Below are positions 33,545 through 43,879 of a stretch of 64,000 nucleotides of DNA, piece after piece; within the stretch, counting starts at the first letter, position 1, and the number at the start of each line of letters is the position of its first letter. The DNA is from Diploptera punctata (Eukaryota; Arthropoda; Insecta; Blattodea; Blaberidae): assembly GCA_030220185.1 (NCBI GenBank), contig JASPKZ010010273.1, positions 1,240,001 through 1,304,000 on the forward strand, read 5' to 3'. Below the pieces are notes generated by a model that searched no databases, was not told the DNA's origin, and worked only from the letters and a program-made list of their open reading frames with translations. Made by a program: the position numbers and the translations under genes.

Positions 33545-33778
33545 ATCCATACATCCATATTCTCTGCATCACTCTCTGTTAATCCTCTCGATCCTATACC
33601 CCTATGCATTCCTTGAATTCATTGTTACTTTGGTCTTCCCTTCGTTCTGTTGCCTTCCGCTTTAAAATTTAACACCACCTTAGATGTCCTATCATGTGAC
33701 ATCCGCTTTACATGGGAAAACCATTTCAGTCTTCTTTCTTCAATAATTTGTAGAACATATTTTTGAACATCCAATGAA
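33545..33778 (-). pseudogene. LINE ORF2 C-terminal fragment
   Basis: Minus-strand residues VQKYVLQIIEERRLKWFSHV, KRMSHDRTSKVVLNFKAEGN, RTKGRPK. The ERRLKWFGHV-RM motif and the R-KGRPK end are typical. A short dead fragment that abuts a plus-strand LINE fragment. Confidence 0.8.
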
Positions 33779-33784
33779 AAAACA

Positions 33785-34095
33785 AAAGAATAGAATACAG
33801 ACGGCGGAGATGAGGTTAAGACAAGTAAAAGGATGTACAAGACTTGATAGAGTAAAAAATGAGGATATAAAGAGAAGAATTGAAAGTACAGCCTTTATTG
33901 GTTAAGGTCACGAATTACAGACAGAAATGGATTGAGCATATGGATGGAATGAGTAAGGAGAGATATCCGTTGTTAGCAAGAAATTATCAAGCAAGAGGAA
34001 GACGTGATGTTGGAAGACCTAGAAGACGTTGGGCTGATGCATTATGAAGTCGGAACGGGCAATTGCCTAATCCCTGGAGTGATGATGATGATGAT
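33785..34095 (+). pseudogene. LINE ORF2 C-terminal fragment (family L3)
   Basis: Reads RMQTAEMRLRQVKGCTRLDR-like residues, RQKWIEHMDGMSKERYP, LLARNYQARGRRDVGRPR, RRWADAL, a stop, then SRNGQLPNPWSDDDDD. The 3' end finishes in (GATG)n. The sequence at 51302-51748 is the same family (KGCTRLDR, a GTRNVGRPVNRWPEQL-type end). Confidence 0.8.
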
Positions 34096-34104
34096 TATTT
34101 TTCT

Positions 34105-34240
34105 GATTTTCTAATTTTGTTTAATCTTGAATTTCTAGAAGCCCTCCTCCAGAAGTCCATCTCTATCATCAATAGTTTATGTGGTTGCTCTCTGCTTAAT
34201 GCCCACGTTTTCGCACCATGCAATGGTATTCTCCAAATAT
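34105..34240 (-). pseudogene. LINE ORF2 C-terminal fragment
   Basis: The minus strand reads PLHGAKTWALSREQPHKLLM and IEMDFWRRASRNSRLNKI, matching the GAETW-L and EM-F-RRA-x-SRL region of LINE proteins. Only about 45 residues remain. It abuts a family H repeat. Confidence 0.72.
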
Positions 34241-34250
34241 TCATAAGTAA

Positions 34251-34684
34251 TGCCACGAGTGATTTCCAAATTATCGATAAATTCACGACTCACGAAGTGA
34301 GGAGTGAATTTATCTAGAGAATTTGGAAATCAAGAGTGGCATTTGTTAGGACTATTTAACGAATAAAATTAAGCTGTTTACTCACAAATCATTATTTAAC
34401 TATAGTTATTTTAAAATATTTATATATTTAATGTAAACGGCGATGTTTGAAAACAAATGAGAAACTATAGGTACGCTTCTACTGCTTCTTTTGTTTATCA
34501 CTGCAACCAGATCATACTATTTATTGCCAAAGGAACGCAATATTGTAAGGAGGAGCTTTCTTTAATATGGTAATTATAACACTGATAAATATTTGGTGAA
34601 ACACGACTCTGATTGGTTGTAAAATAGAAATCATTGAAATGTGATTGGTCATTGACTCCCATTTGGGGCATGAGTTAAATAGTC
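34251..34684 (+). mobile_element. hairpin-ended repeat (family H)
   Basis: Starts AAGTAATGCCACGAGTGATT with a palindrome of about 100 bp (inner ATAAATTCACGACTCACGAA, AGTGAGGAGTGAATTTAT) and ends CCCATTTGGGGCATGAG and TTAAATAGTC. It lacks the central part of the 29451 and 31804 copies. Opposite orientation to those two. Confidence 0.87.
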
Positions 34685-34689
34685 ACTGT

Positions 34690-35105
34690 AATTACTGTAA
34701 TTAAAACTGTATCAAAATTCTACAAACTCACCTTTATAACATTCTGGACTTGTTTGGTTTTGGACGCAGACTCCATAATTATAAAAGATGAATAATGACA
34801 GTGAACATTCATTACATCATCATTTGTGTTGATGACTGGGGAACACCACGCTAAACCTCCAGCTAAGATGGACGACTACGGAATTTAAATAAAAATACAT
34901 CGAATACAATTACACTGAGCAACAAAAAAATATTGTCTCAGAAAGAAAAATATGTGATTCTGATAGTATTTTTTTCCTCCTGAATTCAAATATGATATCG
35001 GTTTTTCTCCATCACACAAGGTTTCCGAGAGACATGCATTTATTATAATTTCAAACACTTTAATATTTTCTACATTCGTAACTACACAATATTCGAAAAT
35101 TCGGA
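34690..35105. other. no recognisable gene
   Basis: AT-rich; no supported feature. It lies just downstream, in the minus-strand sense, of the coding block at 35111-35286. Confidence 0.5.
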
Positions 35106-35110
35106 CTCAC

Positions 35111-35286
35111 CTAGAAAGTGAGAAATAACGATTTTCTGCTATATTTCGCCTGTGGAGCATCCCTCTTGATGGTCCAAAAATAATCGGCCAGCATAATAGG
35201 ATTCCATTTGCCTTGATATCTCTTTTCCATCGCTGAAATCTCCTGATGAAAGTGTTCCCCGTGCTCATCGCTCACTGCGCCAAGAT
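35111..35286 (-). CDS. C-terminal coding block of a conserved uncharacterised protein family
   Basis: The minus strand reads LGAVSDEHGEHFHQEISAME, KRYQGKWNPIMLADYFWTIK, RDAPQAKYSRKSLFLTF and a stop. I recall closely similar C-termini in uncharacterised, often multicopy proteins of arthropods and cnidarians; the function is unknown to me. The sequence is in frame without a break. Just upstream is TTTTTTTAATAAACCTAG, a possible 3' splice site, so this may be a last exon. No upstream exon is recognised in the next kilobase. It could equally be a fragment of a mobile gene. Confidence 0.6.
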
Positions 35287-35289
35287 CTA

Positions 35290-35930
35290 GGTTTATTAAA
35301 AAAATAATTATCTAAATCCATTAATTGAAATTGAAATAAAATGAACTGTGGGTGATGGAGAAATTCCGAATACATATTTGAAAACACGATACAAAAACTG
35401 CATTATGTACAACTATTTGTACTCATGAGACAAAAAATTATGTTGATCAGTGTTATCAAACGCTATTTTAATATATTGATGGAGATAAATGGGATATTAT
35501 TCGGAATCAAAAGATATTTAGGTCAGCATACTGCGCTGTCTAGCACTTCATTTTTTGTTTAAAAATGGAAAACAAAATTTGCGAAGTTAAAGCTTATTTG
35601 AATGAGTGTAAATTGAAGACCTTCAATTGTCCCCGACCCACTGATTTTGGGGCACGACCTTAAGATGAACAATGTACGTTTGAATAATGTTATGTTATCA
35701 GTGCAGTGCATTATTTAATCTTATAATGCGTATAATATATATCTGCCCGTAAGACGCTTCATGTTCTGTTTATGTTTGCTACAGTTTTACTTCCTTCAGT
35801 GCCATGCTATTATTTCGCAGGATTTTATTAATATTGTGCAATGAGTATCGTATGGCATAGCTGATTCAATACATTAAAATACATATTTTTTCATATATTT
35901 ATCGACTTATGTAGTGACATTAATTTTGTA
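35290..35930. other. no recognisable gene
   Basis: AT-rich; searched by eye for an upstream exon of the block at 35111-35286, none found. Confidence 0.5.
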
Positions 35931-35934
35931 CTAG

Positions 35935-36565
35935 ACCGTACCATCAATATTTAGAGGACGAAGAAGGCCTATAACTCAATGGTATTAATTACCTGTTAGT
36001 TTATGGCGACGATGTATTATTAGGCGATAACGAGGAGATGCTAAGGGCCAGTATGCATACTCTATTGAGTAACACTAAGAAATCGGGGCTGGAAATAAAT
36101 AAATAAAAATGTGGCCCCACACATAGAAATGGACTTTAACGACAAATAGGGAAAATTTGAAGAAATCTCTGAATTCAAATATTTAGGAACAATAATTACA
36201 AATAGGAGTGAAGTGCACAAGTAAATCAAACATAGGGTAGATTCTAGAAATGCATGTTATTTATGCATTTACAGGGAGTCTTGTCGTCCCAAATATATAA
36301 AACTGTTATATGGATTCGAAACATGAACTATGACTTTAAGAGATGAGAAAATATTAAGAGTATTTGAGAATAAAATTCGTAAGAAAAATTTTGGACCAAA
36401 GAGAGATGAACTAACAAGCGAATGGAGACGACTTACACAACACTGAGCTACATGATCTTGATGGAGAACCAGATAGGCCTATAATGAGAACAGTTAACTC
36501 TCCTAGAATGCGATGGGCAGGGCATATGGCACGAATGGGGAATGAAAGAGGGGCATGAGTTGGTT
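35935..36565 (+). pseudogene. LINE fragment (family L1)
   Basis: Reads YLEDEEGL, LNGINYLLVYGDDVLLGDNE-like residues. The usual YADD catalytic box is altered to YGDD. It continues KKSGLEINK, FKYLGTIITNRSE, then the RMRWAGHMARMGNERG tail and stops before the family's 3' end. Many stops and small deletions. Confidence 0.82.
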
Positions 36566-36569
36566 AATC

Positions 36570-37130
36570 TTTAATATTTGATGACATTTTTACACATGTT
36601 ATAGGACTGTAGATTGAGTGTTTTGAGATAAGAATAAATGGTCATAAATTTATATATCATAAGTCACAATATCTTGAACTTACGAGAGACTGGATGGTCC
36701 TAATCTTAGAGTGCGAAGTAAAGAACTGTTACAATGATCACAGGTTGGTTTGCTTGGCATCAGTCAACTTTTCTACGAGATGCCTTGTTCGAAGGATAAG
36801 TTGTAGTAATTATCCCAATCATTTCCTCGTGCTATGGGTACAAACAATAGGACAAATGATTTTGAGCCCAGATTTCAGTTCTGTTAATGCTGTGGAAACT
36901 TCCTACAGTGCGTATTGTTCATAAATGAGACTAGTCTCTTAAATTCCAAAATCTCGTAGCACCTCAAATATGCATTTGACATTCCAATATACACAGTTTG
37001 CACTTTCCTATAATGTGTAAAATTTTGATCCTAAATGAATCCTGTAGGTTTCAGACAGTACATTGTTATATAAATAATACAGCGTTCAGTAAATATTTTT
37101 AATTGTTGGAAATGTTTTATTTATATGTAG
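36570..37130. other. no recognisable gene
   Basis: A 76-residue plus-strand frame at 36694-36924 is cysteine- and serine-rich but has no known domain. I do not call it. Confidence 0.5.
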
Positions 37131-37137
37131 AGTTATA

Positions 37138-38166
37138 GAGGATGGTCATAAAGTCTCGATCCATTTCCAAGAAATAATGAACTCAGTTTGATGATTTTTA
37201 TGTATGTTTATTGTCAAGATATATATACATGTTCATCGTATTTCAACATTGCCTCGTCCATTTCGAAGCATTATTCCAATCGTTCGAGAGTAGCCCGAAA
37301 GACGTTTTGAAGCATAGCTGGTGAAACAGCCGTCACTGCATTGCGAATTCGAGTCCTAAGATCCTGGAGATCCCGTACCTTTGTCTTTTACACCTTCCCC
37401 TTTATGAATCTCCAAGCAAAGAAGTCCAGGGGCCATTCTGGTGTAGCTGTGGTTCGAGGAATAACTTGAGCATGTCAAGGTAATTGTTGCCATTAATTGT
37501 CTGTTCTGCGAACATGAAGGGTCCATACACTGTGGTCTTCGTAATTCCAAGCCATACATACACTTTCGGTATGTTTCAGTACCCCATATTCGTGTGTTAT
37601 ATTTATTAACTTTGCCACAAATGTGGAACGTGGCCTCATCACTGAACAGGATGTGATCCATAAGGTCCTCATTGTGTGCAGCCGCTATCAAATCATAACA
37701 CGCAGCCTGACGAGCTGCGTAATCTTCTGCGTCTAATTTGTGGAGCACCTGAATATGGTACGCTTTTTTTTCAACGTAAAGTGTAAAACTTTCAAAATCG
37801 TTTATTTTGGCACATCTAACTCATTGCTTAAACGACGACTTGATGCTCTCGGGCTTCTTTCGATTGATTCTCTGATTCGCTGAACAATCTCTTCTGGTAC
37901 AAAAGGTCTCCCGGAGCGTGGTTCATCCGCAACGTTCCCAATTCTTTGAAATTTATTGTAAAGTAACTGGATGTTTGCTCGTGTTGGTCCCGGTTTGTGA
38001 AATTTCCGAGTGAACGCCTGTCGCACCTCGGTATAAGATAATCCGCGCAGTCGCGCACTAACAATATACACACGTTCTTCTATCGTCAGCATGCTTTTTG
38101 ATTATGCTAAAAGAAACAGAAAATTACGTTAACGCAGAAATGGATCGAGACTTTATGACCACCCTG
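37138..38166 (-). mobile_element. mariner-type element, structurally complete
   Basis: Terminal inverted repeats of about 30 bp: GATGGTCATAAAGTCTCGAT, CCATTTC at the left and its complement ending GACCACCCTG at the right. Flanked by TA on both sides (37136-37137 and 38167-38168). At 1029 bp it is the right size for a mariner element with one transposase gene, but that gene is frameshifted. Confidence 0.92.
37250..38092 (-). pseudogene. mariner-type transposase, frameshifted
   Basis: Starts at ATG 38092 (MLTIEERVYIVSARLRGLSY). An N-terminal helix-turn-helix follows (RANIQLLYNKFQRIGNVADE), then a PRSGRP linker and a second helix region. After a break near 37760 it continues LHKLDAEDYAARQAACYD and HILFSDEATFHICGKVNKYN, whose SDEA aspartate is the first catalytic residue, then RIWGTE. 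A later frameshift near 37545 garbles the central part; PEWPLDFFAWRFIKGKV-type sequence is in another frame. The end RDLQDLRTRIRNAVTAVSPA, MLQNVFRATLERLE is intact. Inactive by frameshift. Confidence 0.88.
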
Positions 38167-38415
38167 TATATCAGATCAAGGTTCAGTGTTTGGGTGTCAT
38201 CTGACAACTAGAAACAATTACCATGACAATAGATTTTGGATATGCTATGCCATGGACTTATCCTGTTATTTTTTTAGTATAATTTAGATTGCATAATTTT
38301 CATGAATTTGAAATATTTTGTTCAAACTCTGATGAGATCCAGTAGATAGACGAAACCTAATATAAATTAATGAATAAGCGTAGCTATTAAATATAAACAA
38401 TTTTTTTAAATGTTT

Positions 38416-38729
38416 CGATGTGGCGTGCTGCCTTGTCACGCAGCGGGCCCGGGTTCGATTCCCGGTCGGGACAGACTCGTGGGTGAGGTATTTATAGGGG
38501 TTTTTCCTGCCCAGTAAGACAAATGTCTGGAAGCTTAGGGCCCATCGGTCTCCGAAAATCATCCGGCCATCATCATCATCCTTATCATTATCATCATCAT
38601 CCTTCACAGGTGTGGAAAGCAACGGGAAGCTACCACACATATAATTCCCTAGTAAAGCTGCATAGCATGAACATGCTATGATTGCAGTGAAAGACCTGCC
38701 CTCGGGCAGAATTACTATGGATGAATGGA
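38416..38729 (+). mobile_element. tRNA-headed SINE (family S1)
   Basis: GCGTGCTGCCTTGTCACGCA, GGGTTCGATTCCCGGTCGG, a GTGGGTGAGGTATTTATAGG centre, a CATCATCATC run and the tail GAATTACTATGGATGAATGG. The first few bases of the head are missing. The minus-strand frame over it is a shadow. Confidence 0.9.
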
Positions 38730-38780
38730 AATTTAAAAAATATCTCAGTATAATTAATTATCATAATATTATATTGAAAA

Positions 38781-39270
38781 CTAGCTAACACCCGGCGTGC
38801 GTTGTTACGCCTAAATAAATTAAATATTAAAGGTTAATTAAATTTAATGGTATACACTTAGACGATCAAAACATGGCGGTTGTCAGTTTTTAATTTCGGA
38901 TTTCAGGTAAACCTTCACTTCTAATTGTCAGATTTTGATTATTTTTGGATAATACCTACCTCGGTTTATTTTAATGGGATATACTGAGTTTCGTTGTGAA
39001 ACAGAAAAAATTGTGATCGCTAGAGCGATTTTTAAATTTTCACTCCTACATCTGGTAGTTTTAGAGGGTCCAGTTATGAATCTAAACCATCCGTGGACAC
39101 GCTCAAACACACATCTTTTTAAAATTCAAAATCGGTTCAGTCGTTTAGGCAGTTTCGGATTTCAGGTAAATTTCCAGTACTAATTATATATCGGATTTCG
39201 TTAATTTTTGCATAATACCTACCTCGCTGTAATTTAATAGGATATACTGAGTTTCGTTGAAAAATATCGA
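38781..39270 (+). repeat. dispersed repeat starting CTAGCTAACACCCGGCGTGCG (family U)
   Basis: Opens ACTAGCTAACACCCGGCG and TTACGCCTAAATAAATT, like 41277. It has an internal repeated module (TTCGGATTTCAGGTAAA, TACCTACCTCGG, ATATACTGAGTTTCGTTG) at about 38895 and again at about 39155. CAAAATCGGTTCAGTCGTTT lies between them, a motif widespread at the ends of insect retroelements. The L1 LINE fragment at 39272 abuts it. Non-coding. Confidence 0.6.
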
Positions 39271-39271
39271 A

Positions 39272-39726
39272 CAAACTCACTGGCAGTATCGAACACGTAG
39301 GTTCATGGCCGCATGTACATAAACTTTCCATACATCCCTATCCTGAGCTAATGTTTTCCAATCATTCCCTGTATAATCTACTTCCCTCAAATCATAGTTA
39401 ATGTTATTCTCCCACCTCATTCTTGTCTACCAATTGGGCGCTTTCCCTCTGGTTTTCCTACAAGAAGCTTCTATGCACGTCTTTCATTCACCATTCCTGC
39501 CACATGTCTGCCCACCGCAGTCTATGAGACTTGACTATTCTTATTATATCTGGTTTCCTATAAAGACCATGAAGTTCACTGTTATACAGTCTTCTCCATT
39601 CACCTGTCTGTTCATTTCTCTTTGGTCCAAAACACTTTCCTAAAAACTTTATTCTCATGTACTCGTAATCTCCTTTCCTCCCTTAAAGTAAGAGTCCAAT
39701 GTTTCGCATCCATTTAATATAACTAG
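39272..39726 (-). pseudogene. LINE 3' fragment (family L1)
   Basis: Antisense copy from ACTCACTGGCAGTATCGAAC through TAATGTTATTCTCCCACCTC, CAAGAAGCTTCTATGCACG, TTCACCTGTCTGTTCATTTC to TCGCATCCATTTAATATAAC. It encodes the tail of the L1 reverse transcriptase on the minus strand, with breaks. 5'-truncated. Confidence 0.88.
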
Positions 39727-39741
39727 TACAATATATTTTTT

Positions 39742-40119
39742 TTTGCAAATGCCCCAGGTTGTCTTTCGACATTCCTGGTGTTCTCCCCTGGCATGGCGTA
39801 CTTGTAACCCACTTCTGAGGTTGGGGCGCCTGGAAGGCTGGGTTACGTTGTCCCGATTATATGATGGGTGATGATGATAGTGGTGCCCCAGGAGAGTCCC
39901 TAATCCTAAACTTAACCTAAGATGAATATGAATGATGATGATTGCGATGGCCATATGATTTTGGGGACCGTTTGTGCCTTAAAGTTTTCCTAACATTTGT
40001 CTTACAGGTGAGGAAAAACCCCGATAAAAACCTCGCCCAGAAAAACTGTCCCGACCGGGGATCGAACCCGGGCCCGCTGTGTGACAAGGCAGCACGCCAC
40101 CTCGAGACCACAGCGGTGG
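39742..40119 (-). mobile_element. S1 SINE with alternative 3' body (type b)
   Basis: On the minus strand: TCCACCGCTGTGGTCTCGAG, GGGTTCGATCCCCGGTCGGG, CCTGTAAGACAAATGTTAGG, CATTCATATTCATCTTAGG, GGCGCCCCAACCTCAGAAG, GGGAGAACACCAGGAATGTC and GGGGCATTTGCAAAAAAAA. The tail type equals 10079-10464. Confidence 0.9.
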
Positions 40120-40124
40120 ACCTA

Positions 40125-40680
40125 GTAAAATAATAGCTTTATATATTATCAGTTTAACGTTTTTTGAAAGGAGTTGGGACGTCAATAGTCTCTGTAATGC
40201 CTAATAGCACGCATTTCAGAACAGAGCCTGTGTTTAATTTCTTTGTGCACCACATTAACGAAACACACTGGAATTAATGTAACAGGTTGTTGGAGTTATT
40301 TAGAGATGATACACATAATCGAGCATTAATTAATTGGATGCATTGAATGGAATGGGGTAGCTTCAGACTTTATTTAGAGATTGCAGGAAAAGATAACTGA
40401 TATAATTTAGCCAACCGTATTTTGAAAATGTACATTTTGAAAGTATAGCTCGTTATTCGCTGAAATATTCTGTAAAGGCTAAATTTTGTAAATATAGTTG
40501 GTTATTTCTTGTTAATCGTCGAGTTCAATCTAATCCCTAATTGTAGTCCGAAGCATCTCGTACCATTCACTAATGGTGGGGCGTGAGTTTTAAAAAATAA
40601 ACAGCTTATAACTTAGACTATATTTTGTCTGAAACATCTTGGATCTACTTCTTCAAAATTTCCTCATTTGTCCATTATAT
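40125..40680. other. no recognisable gene
   Basis: AT-rich; nothing supported. Confidence 0.5.
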
Positions 40681-41040
40681 ATATATAATGTATTTCTATG
40701 TGTGAACATATATTAGTTTTATTAATGTTTACTTCCAGTCCCAATTTCTTAGTGTTATTTTCATTGTATAATGCATTTTCCTTAATATATCCATATATAC
40801 TTCTGAGTAACTTTCTTTCAAAATCAGCCACTTGATATTTGTCATGTTCAGTCAGAATCCAGATTTCACTCCTCTAAGTTAACACCGGTTTAATTTCTGT
40901 TTCGTACTATCTGGTTTTTGTTTTACGTGTCAAGTATTTTGAATTTAAATACTGTATTTATTGAAAAAGTAACATTTCTTAGAATTTTGTATTCTTTTAT
41001 TTACTTCTTCCTCGATATTATTATGTTTATTTAGTCCAAT
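40675..41040 (-). pseudogene. LINE ORF2 fragment with modules out of order
   Basis: The minus strand reads NNIEEEVNKRIQNSKKCYFF, then SEIWILTEHDKYQVADFERK, LLRSIYGYIKENALYNEN. It continues in the same open frame into NTKKLGLEVNINKTNICSHI. That last module normally lies upstream of the SEIW-LT module. So two LINE fragments are joined in the wrong order, by insertion or rearrangement. Confidence 0.72.
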
Positions 41041-41276
41041 TAAACGTAAGTCCATAAATTAAATGGTTATGAAGTAATGTTAATTTTACTGTTTGGCACT
41101 CGCTGATGTTAAGTGCCAATTCTTACAAAATCATCAAAGTATTATTCAATTGGTATTTTATTAAAATATATCCTTAACCTTAAATTGGCTAAACAGTAAT
41201 TTCTCCTGCCTTTTATTTAAATGTCCCGGACCGCAAAGTAAACAAGATCATGTAAAAGGGCTATGTTATTATTGTA

Positions 41277-42255
41277 CACTAGCTAATATCCGGCGTGCGC
41301 TGGTACGCCTAAATAAATTATGTGTTTTTGCGTTTAGTTGAATAAGTGATAGGAGAAATAATTATAAAATTATAACTCACTGGCATTATCGAACCCGTAG
41401 GTTCATGACCGCGTGGAAATTATAAAATTATATCGTTATTATTTTTAGATACCCCGCGCTGATTATCCGGCGTTGCCCAATCATCTACATACCCCGAACT
41501 TCTTGGCATAAATTAGCTGAAAGCCAAAATTTGTGTTTTTATGTTTGTTTGAATAAGTAAGAGGAAAAATAATTATAAATTTGCTCTCTTCGTTATTGTA
41601 TCTAAAATGACCAGCAAACTAATTAATTCCATTTCCAAGCTACCTTTCGTACAATTCAAATATTAAATAGAATTTCATCTTCCAAAATTAAAAATTCAAG
41701 CAATCACTACAAGTAAAGTGATATCGTAATTATTTTAGACACCAGGTGCTGTTTACCCGGTGTTGCCCGGGAATCTACGTATTCCGAAGTACTTGGCATA
41801 AATGAGCTGAAAGATAAAATTCGTTATTTTGAGTTATCTGTAAAAGAATATCCGCCGTGCGCTGTTTGCTTGCCCGGGAATCTACTTATCCCGATCTTCT
41901 TGGCATCAATGAAAGACAAAAATGATTATTGTGAGTTATCCGTAAAAAATAAACATATGCTGTCGCAGACTTTTTGTACAGTTTTTTTGAGATATTCAAT
42001 TCTGTGTACATTAATTGTTTGTATTTATTATAGTTTAGGCAGCGTAAGCCATTTAAGCGTAAAAAAATAACTTTTTCACGCTTTCACTAGAAAGGGTGAT
42101 TTTTAAGCGTGTAGGGGTTGAGTATCACAACTCTCTTATAGCTTATGTTCGTCCAGGGAATCTCCTGAACAATTTGCAAAAAGCTCCATCACAATCGGTT
42201 GAACGGTATGGCAGCGTATGAAATACGAACAAAGATACAAACATTCATTTTTATG
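41277..42255 (+). repeat. dispersed repeat (family U), longer copy
   Basis: Opens ACTAGCTAATATCCGGCG and GTACGCCTAAATAAATTATG. It then has three variants of a module with CCCGG..GTTGCCC(GGGAATCTAC), CTTGGCATAAAT and GAGCTGAAAG at about 41450, 41745 and 41860. It ends AAGCTCCATCACAATCGG and GGCAGCGTATGAAATACG. Non-coding, but arranged in modules. The small open frame at 41870-42070 is inside it. A 43-bp LINE end is inserted at 41375-41417. Confidence 0.6.
41375..41417 (-). mobile_element. 43-bp L1 LINE 3' end insertion
   Basis: ACTCACTGGCATTATCGAAC, CCGTAGGTTCATGACCGCG is the antisense of the very last bases of the L1 LINE. The flanks are AATTATAAAATTATA at 41360-41374 and 41418-41432, a perfect 15-bp duplication. 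An extremely short 5'-truncated insertion. Confidence 0.88.
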
Positions 42256-42259
42256 TATT

Positions 42260-42920
42260 AGTTGACTTTAAATGATGATGAACAGGTTTTAAAGCCCCCT
42301 ATTAGCATTTTGCACTGAAATATTTAAGAAAATAATTACAAGTAAGTGACAGTGATTCGAACAAGTATACTGTATTTGATCTGAAAATATATTGACAACT
42401 TTAAAATAGTGAGAGACTTAATGTATATCCCTGAACCACCACTTTGTTGGGTGAGCTTGACGGACGTTCAGGGGTTGGGGGGGTTGTTTTCCTGACTGCC
42501 CGGCGCGACAGAGAGGGTGAGCGCATCGCGTATTGTTGCTCTAAAAAAGGCGCTGAGACGAAATGTCAGTAAATGTCAAGTCCGCGGGGAAACTGAAGGC
42601 AAGGGTACAAAAATTTTACCCATTTCTCCCCTTACAGAATTATTCATTGGTTTATCCAATAACAAATCCTTCAACACTTTCCTTTTAAATGTATGCGCGT
42701 GGAGTTCTGAAATACTGTCGCGACTATAGGTTATATACTATTAAAGGTATACCGTTATTGTTTGGTCTATTTTTAATTTGTGTGTCAATTGAATAGGTAC
42801 AAGATTTTTATTAATATATTTATTTAAGAGACACATAACTAACAAAACTGTTAATTTTTATATGGGTCGAGGACTGAAATGTAGGTTAGAATAAATAAAA
42901 TAAGCAATTCGTAATAAAAA
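42260..42920. other. no assigned gene; CpG-rich patch
   Basis: At about 42440-42600 the base composition rises (GGTTGGGGGGGTTGTTTTCC, GCCCGGCGCGACAGAGAGGG, AAGTCCGCGGGGAAACTG). The 70-residue frame at 42517-42729 (+) has no known domain. It could be part of an old gene or of a GC-richer repeat. Confidence 0.4.
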
Positions 42921-42924
42921 AACT

Positions 42925-43244
42925 CCATGGCACGACAGGCCTAGAAGGCCCTTGGCCTACTATATGGCTACTGGCCTCACATCCATGTGTTAAGCACAGA
43001 GATCATCCTGCCAGAGTAGGGGTCAGATGTGATCAGCATGTCGGGTCCCCCAGTCGTTATAGGTGGTTTTCTCAACCTGATGCCGCTACTTATTGTAGCC
43101 ACCCAAATGCCTCACGATGCTGGGTCCCAAACTGGCCGAAATTCCAGGAGAAAATTTCCTCCCCCTTGAAAACTCGAACCAGCGCAAATCTCGTAGCTTT
43201 GCACCAAGACATCGTGCCTTAACCACTCGGCTACGGCGCGGGAC
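42925..43244 (-). mobile_element. tRNA-headed SINE (family S3)
   Basis: Minus strand: GTCCCGCGCCGTAGCCGAG, TGGTTCGAGTTTTCAAGGGG, TGGAATTTCGGCCAGTTTG, CAGCATCGTGAGGCATTTGG, GGGGGACCCGACATGCTG, CCAAGGGCCTTCTAGGCC. The head is close to a tRNA, with A-box and B-box spacing retained. Confidence 0.85.
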
Positions 43245-43483
43245 ATAGTAATAGACCTACACAGTAAAAATAATTTCTAACAGAATATTATATAAACATA
43301 CTGGACGTTTTTATTGTTAATGATATGATGAGGAAAGAATAACACAAAAAGTTAAGAGGTCTAATTTTAAATTTAAAAAATAATAAGTCCACCATAATGA
43401 ACTTTAATAGGGCATACGTTTTTCTACACAAATATTTTCTCACAATTTTTTAACATGTTGCACGTTCTGCAGAGTTCTTTACC

Positions 43484-43494
43484 TTCCTTTCTCT

Positions 43495-43545
<51 letters not shown>
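43484..43545. repeat. (CT)n microsatellite
   Basis: About 30 CT units with two early interruptions. Confidence 0.95.
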
Positions 43546-43548
<3 letters not shown>

Positions 43549-43875
43549 AAATATAATTATAATTTATAATAAAAAACATTCTAAGAATACATTAATGGAT
43601 TAACAAATAATTAATAAGTTAACACATTTACAATCACTGTTGTGTGTTACGGTAAATAATAAATGACGTCACATTATGATTATAGAGCTGATGATGAATA
43701 AATTGTCGTTGCCAGGTGGTTTGTTTACAACGATTGTCATCCATCGACTAATACAAATGAATAACTTTTTCAGTTACACATACGCCGAAATATTACAGAA
43801 TTATTTTTTATCCATTAATTTTGTATGGTACAGTAGTTTTATCACATGTAGTTAAGTCTTCTTCTTCTTCTTAAA
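43546..43875. other. no recognisable gene
   Basis: AT-rich; nothing supported. Confidence 0.5.
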
Positions 43876-43879
43876 CATA

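Noticed and set aside
42440..42720. CpG-rich patch as a possible promoter or first exon
   Set aside because: No TATA box, initiator, exon frame or conserved protein seen; composition alone is not enough.
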